From Candidatus Iainarchaeum sp. (lineage in GTDB: Archaea; Iainarchaeota; Iainarchaeia; Iainarchaeales; DTGL01), in assembly GCA_021161055.1 (NCBI GenBank), contig JAGHBI010000111.1, forward strand, positions 1 to 7,907: a stretch of DNA of 7,907 nucleotides, given 5' to 3'. The translations under genes and the position numbers were made by a program. Under the pieces are notes generated by a model, which saw nothing but the letters and a program-made list of their open reading frames with translations, made no database searches and was not told the DNA's origin. Below are positions 6,731 through 7,907 of the stretch, in pieces; within the stretch, counting starts at the first letter, position 1, and each line of letters opens with the position of its first letter.

Positions 6731-7628
6731 TAGGTTTTAGTTCATCCAGGGTTTTTTTGATCGCTTCTTTCGTGCTCACTTTGGGTTTCCACCCAAAGCT
6801 CTTTATTTTTTCAATGCTATAATGCCTATTCCTTACAAGCCTTTCAACATGTTCCGGTGTTACTATGGGTTTCGAAGAAAATGTTATGTATAAGTAAGCT
6901 ATGAGTTTGCCGAGCCAGACAGGAATCTTTATCACTTTTGGTTTCAGGCCGAGATATTTCTTTATTTCAAGCACCAATTGCTCCAATGTTAGCACATCGC
7001 TTGCAGCAACATTCAGGGTTTCGCTTGCTGTGCTTTCATTCTCCAAACAAAAAACTATCGCATCAACAACATCATTCACATAAATCGCATGCCACTTATT
7101 CTTTCCGTTTCCTATGAGCGGGAAGCCCTTTTTTATCTGCTTTATTATCTTGCGCCAGTACTCATTTGGACCCAAGACAATTGCCGGGCGCAGTATTGTA
7201 ATATGTATAAGCTCCTCATAAGCCTTAACTACTTCCTCTGCCTGAGCCTTGCTTTTTTCATACTTTGTTTGAGGTTTTTTCTCTGTCTGCTCGTTAGCAA
7301 TCCCCTTCACGTTTCCATAAACGCCGGCTGTGCTCAGAAAGATAAACCTTTTAACCTTGCTTTCGGCGCTCGCTCTTATTATGTTTTCAGTGCCGAGCAC
7401 ATTCACGTTCCATAATGCTTTAGAATGTTCATCCAGAATCGCTGCGCAGTGCACAACAGCATAGCAATTCTTGCTTGCCTTTTTGCACTGTTCATAATTG
7501 AGCAGGTCATCCCCTTTCTCCACATCGAATTCGACAACTTTATATCCTTTTTTGCGCAGCGCTCGCACAACCCGCTTCCCGCTAAAACCTTCACTCCCTG
7601 TAACAAGAATGCTCTTTCGCATACACAT
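6723..7628 (-). CDS. NAD(P)-dependent epimerase/dehydratase (extended SDR family)
   Basis: This 301-residue protein is an extended short-chain dehydrogenase of the nucleoside-diphosphate-sugar epimerase type. The Rossmann motif GSEGFSG (Gly11, Gly14, Gly17) binds NAD(P), Asp35 after the second strand hints at NAD preference, HCAAI (60-64) follows strand 4, and the catalytic set is Ser99/Thr100 (LSTAGVYG) with Tyr123-x3-Lys127 (YEKSK). ILRPAIVLGP and HAIYVNDVVDAIV are typical of the substrate half. A hydrophobic stretch (about 245-262, PVWLGKLIAYLYITF) resembles relatives of the steroid or flavonol reductase branch that contact membranes, so a lipid-linked or sterol-like substrate is an alternative. 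The start at 7628 lies about 24 bases behind a TATA-like box (7645-7657), and Met3 at 7622 is an alternative. Its last 20 codons are partly duplicated at 6082-6144. The substrate is unknown. Confidence 0.88.
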   Translation of the reverse strand: MCMRKSILVTGSEGFSGKRVVRALRKKGYKVVEFDVEKGDDLLNYEQCKKASKNCYAVVHCAAILDEHSKALWNVNVLGTENIIRASAESKVKRFIFLSTAGVYGNVKGIANEQTEKKPQTKYEKSKAQAEEVVKAYEELIHITILRPAIVLGPNEYWRKIIKQIKKGFPLIGNGKNKWHAIYVNDVVDAIVFCLENESTASETLNVAASDVLTLEQLVLEIKKYLGLKPKVIKIPVWLGKLIAYLYITFSSKPIVTPEHVERLVRNRHYSIEKIKSFGWKPKVSTKEAIKKTLDELKPTL

Positions 7629-7644
7629 TATAATTCGCGAAAAG

Positions 7645-7657
7645 TGTAAATAAATAT
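7645..7657 (-). promoter_or_regulatory. TATA-like box of the epimerase gene
   Basis: The minus strand has an AT-rich ATATTTATTTACA segment centred about 24-26 bases before the ATG at 7628. No ribosome site precedes that start, so a leaderless mRNA is likely. Confidence 0.5.
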
Positions 7658-7680
7658 TTCTTCCAATCCATAATTAAAAA

Positions 7681-7692
7681 CCGCTTTAAATA
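7681..7692 (+). promoter_or_regulatory. TATA box of the HepT-like gene
   Basis: CCGCTTTAAATA has a strong archaeal TATA core (TTTAAATA, 7685-7692) centred 26 bases before the ATG at 7714, which is the spacing of a leaderless transcript. The 85 bp between the two divergent starts therefore holds separate promoters for each side. Confidence 0.6.
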
Positions 7693-7713
7693 CTTCCATT
7701 GAAGATTTATATA

Positions 7714-7907
7714 ATGAAAAAAGAAAGACTTGCCAGATATATTGCAAAACTTGAGCTGCTGGATGAAAGGCTAAGCGATGTTGAAGAATGGGCCTTTGGT
7801 TTAAGTTTCAGAGAGTTTGAAAAAGACAAGAAAACGAAGCTTGCCACATACAAGGCATTTCAGGAAGCAGTGGAAGCTTGTGCTGACATATGCGCGATGA
7901 TGCTTAA
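7714..7907 (+). CDS. hepT: HepT-like DUF86 protein, N-terminal part (cut by window edge)
   Basis: The open frame starts at ATG 7714 and runs off the window after 64 codons. It reads KKERLARYIAKLELLDER, then EEWAFGLSFREFEKDKKTKLATYKAFQEAVEACADICAMML, in pieces typical of the HepT/DUF86 family, small all-helical HEPN-domain proteins. In the studied systems HepT is a ribonuclease toxin paired with MntA, a minimal nucleotidyltransferase that neutralises it by modifying it. The RxxxxxH catalytic motif lies in the C-terminal half, which is not present here, so toxicity cannot be judged. No nucleotidyltransferase gene lies upstream; if a partner exists it must be downstream of the window. Family identity comes from sequence pattern only. 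Confidence 0.75.
   Translation, partial: MKKERLARYIAKLELLDERLSDVEEWAFGLSFREFEKDKKTKLATYKAFQEAVEACADICAMML

Noticed and set aside
6241..7649. Plus-strand and alternate minus frames over the AlkD-like and epimerase genes
   Set aside because: Shadows of two recognisable genes; no motifs of their own.
1..7907. CRISPR array, tRNA, rRNA, insertion sequence
   Set aside because: No regularly spaced repeats, tRNA-like cloverleaf arms, rRNA signatures or transposase motifs were seen on reading.

Overview
The window looks archaeal. It carries a RadA recombinase, a three-OB-fold RPA with an archaeal-type N-terminus, and geranylgeranylglyceryl phosphate synthase, a marker of ether-lipid membranes. Several start codons sit about 24-28 bases behind TATA-like boxes with no ribosome binding site, as expected for leaderless archaeal transcripts. 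AT-rich, compact genes and a HepT/DUF86 gene would suit a euryarchaeal or DPANN-type genome, but the phylum cannot be fixed from this sequence alone.

Layout: (1) 1-3135, minus strand: radA, open at the left edge, interrupted in frame by two inteins. Intein 1 (1264-2793, 510 residues) splits the Walker A P-loop between Lys and Thr. Intein 2 (1-786, at least 262 residues, cut by the window) lies after the conserved Gly-His-Ala near the DNA-binding L2 loop. The rest of intein 2 and the RadA C-terminus lie outside the window. Only 273 of the 1045 visible codons are recombinase. (2) 3192-4559, minus: RPA, 56 bp upstream of radA in the same direction. (3) 4560-4619: a divergent promoter region. (4) 4620-6079, plus: a two-gene unit of an MBL-fold hydrolase and a GGGPS. 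(5) 6082-6162, minus: the 3' remnant of an epimerase-like gene, homologous to the end of the intact epimerase nearby. (6) 6138-6704, minus: a short AlkD-like HEAT-repeat protein, apparently truncated where it meets the remnant. (7) 6723-7628, minus: an intact NAD(P)-dependent sugar epimerase/dehydratase-like protein. (8) 7714 to the right edge, plus: the start of a HepT-like (DUF86/HEPN) gene.

How they work together: RPA coats single-stranded DNA and RadA replaces it during strand exchange, so the left half is a homologous-recombination unit. RadA activity must wait for protein splicing, because both inteins break essential motifs. AlkD adds a possible base-repair function. The MBL/GGGPS pair belongs to metabolism, with GGGPS making the first ether bond of archaeal lipids. 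The most notable features are the double-intein radA beside RPA and the rearrangement scar between the AlkD-like gene and the epimerase remnant. No stretch over 300 bases lacks a gene, and I saw no rRNA, tRNA, CRISPR array or insertion sequence.
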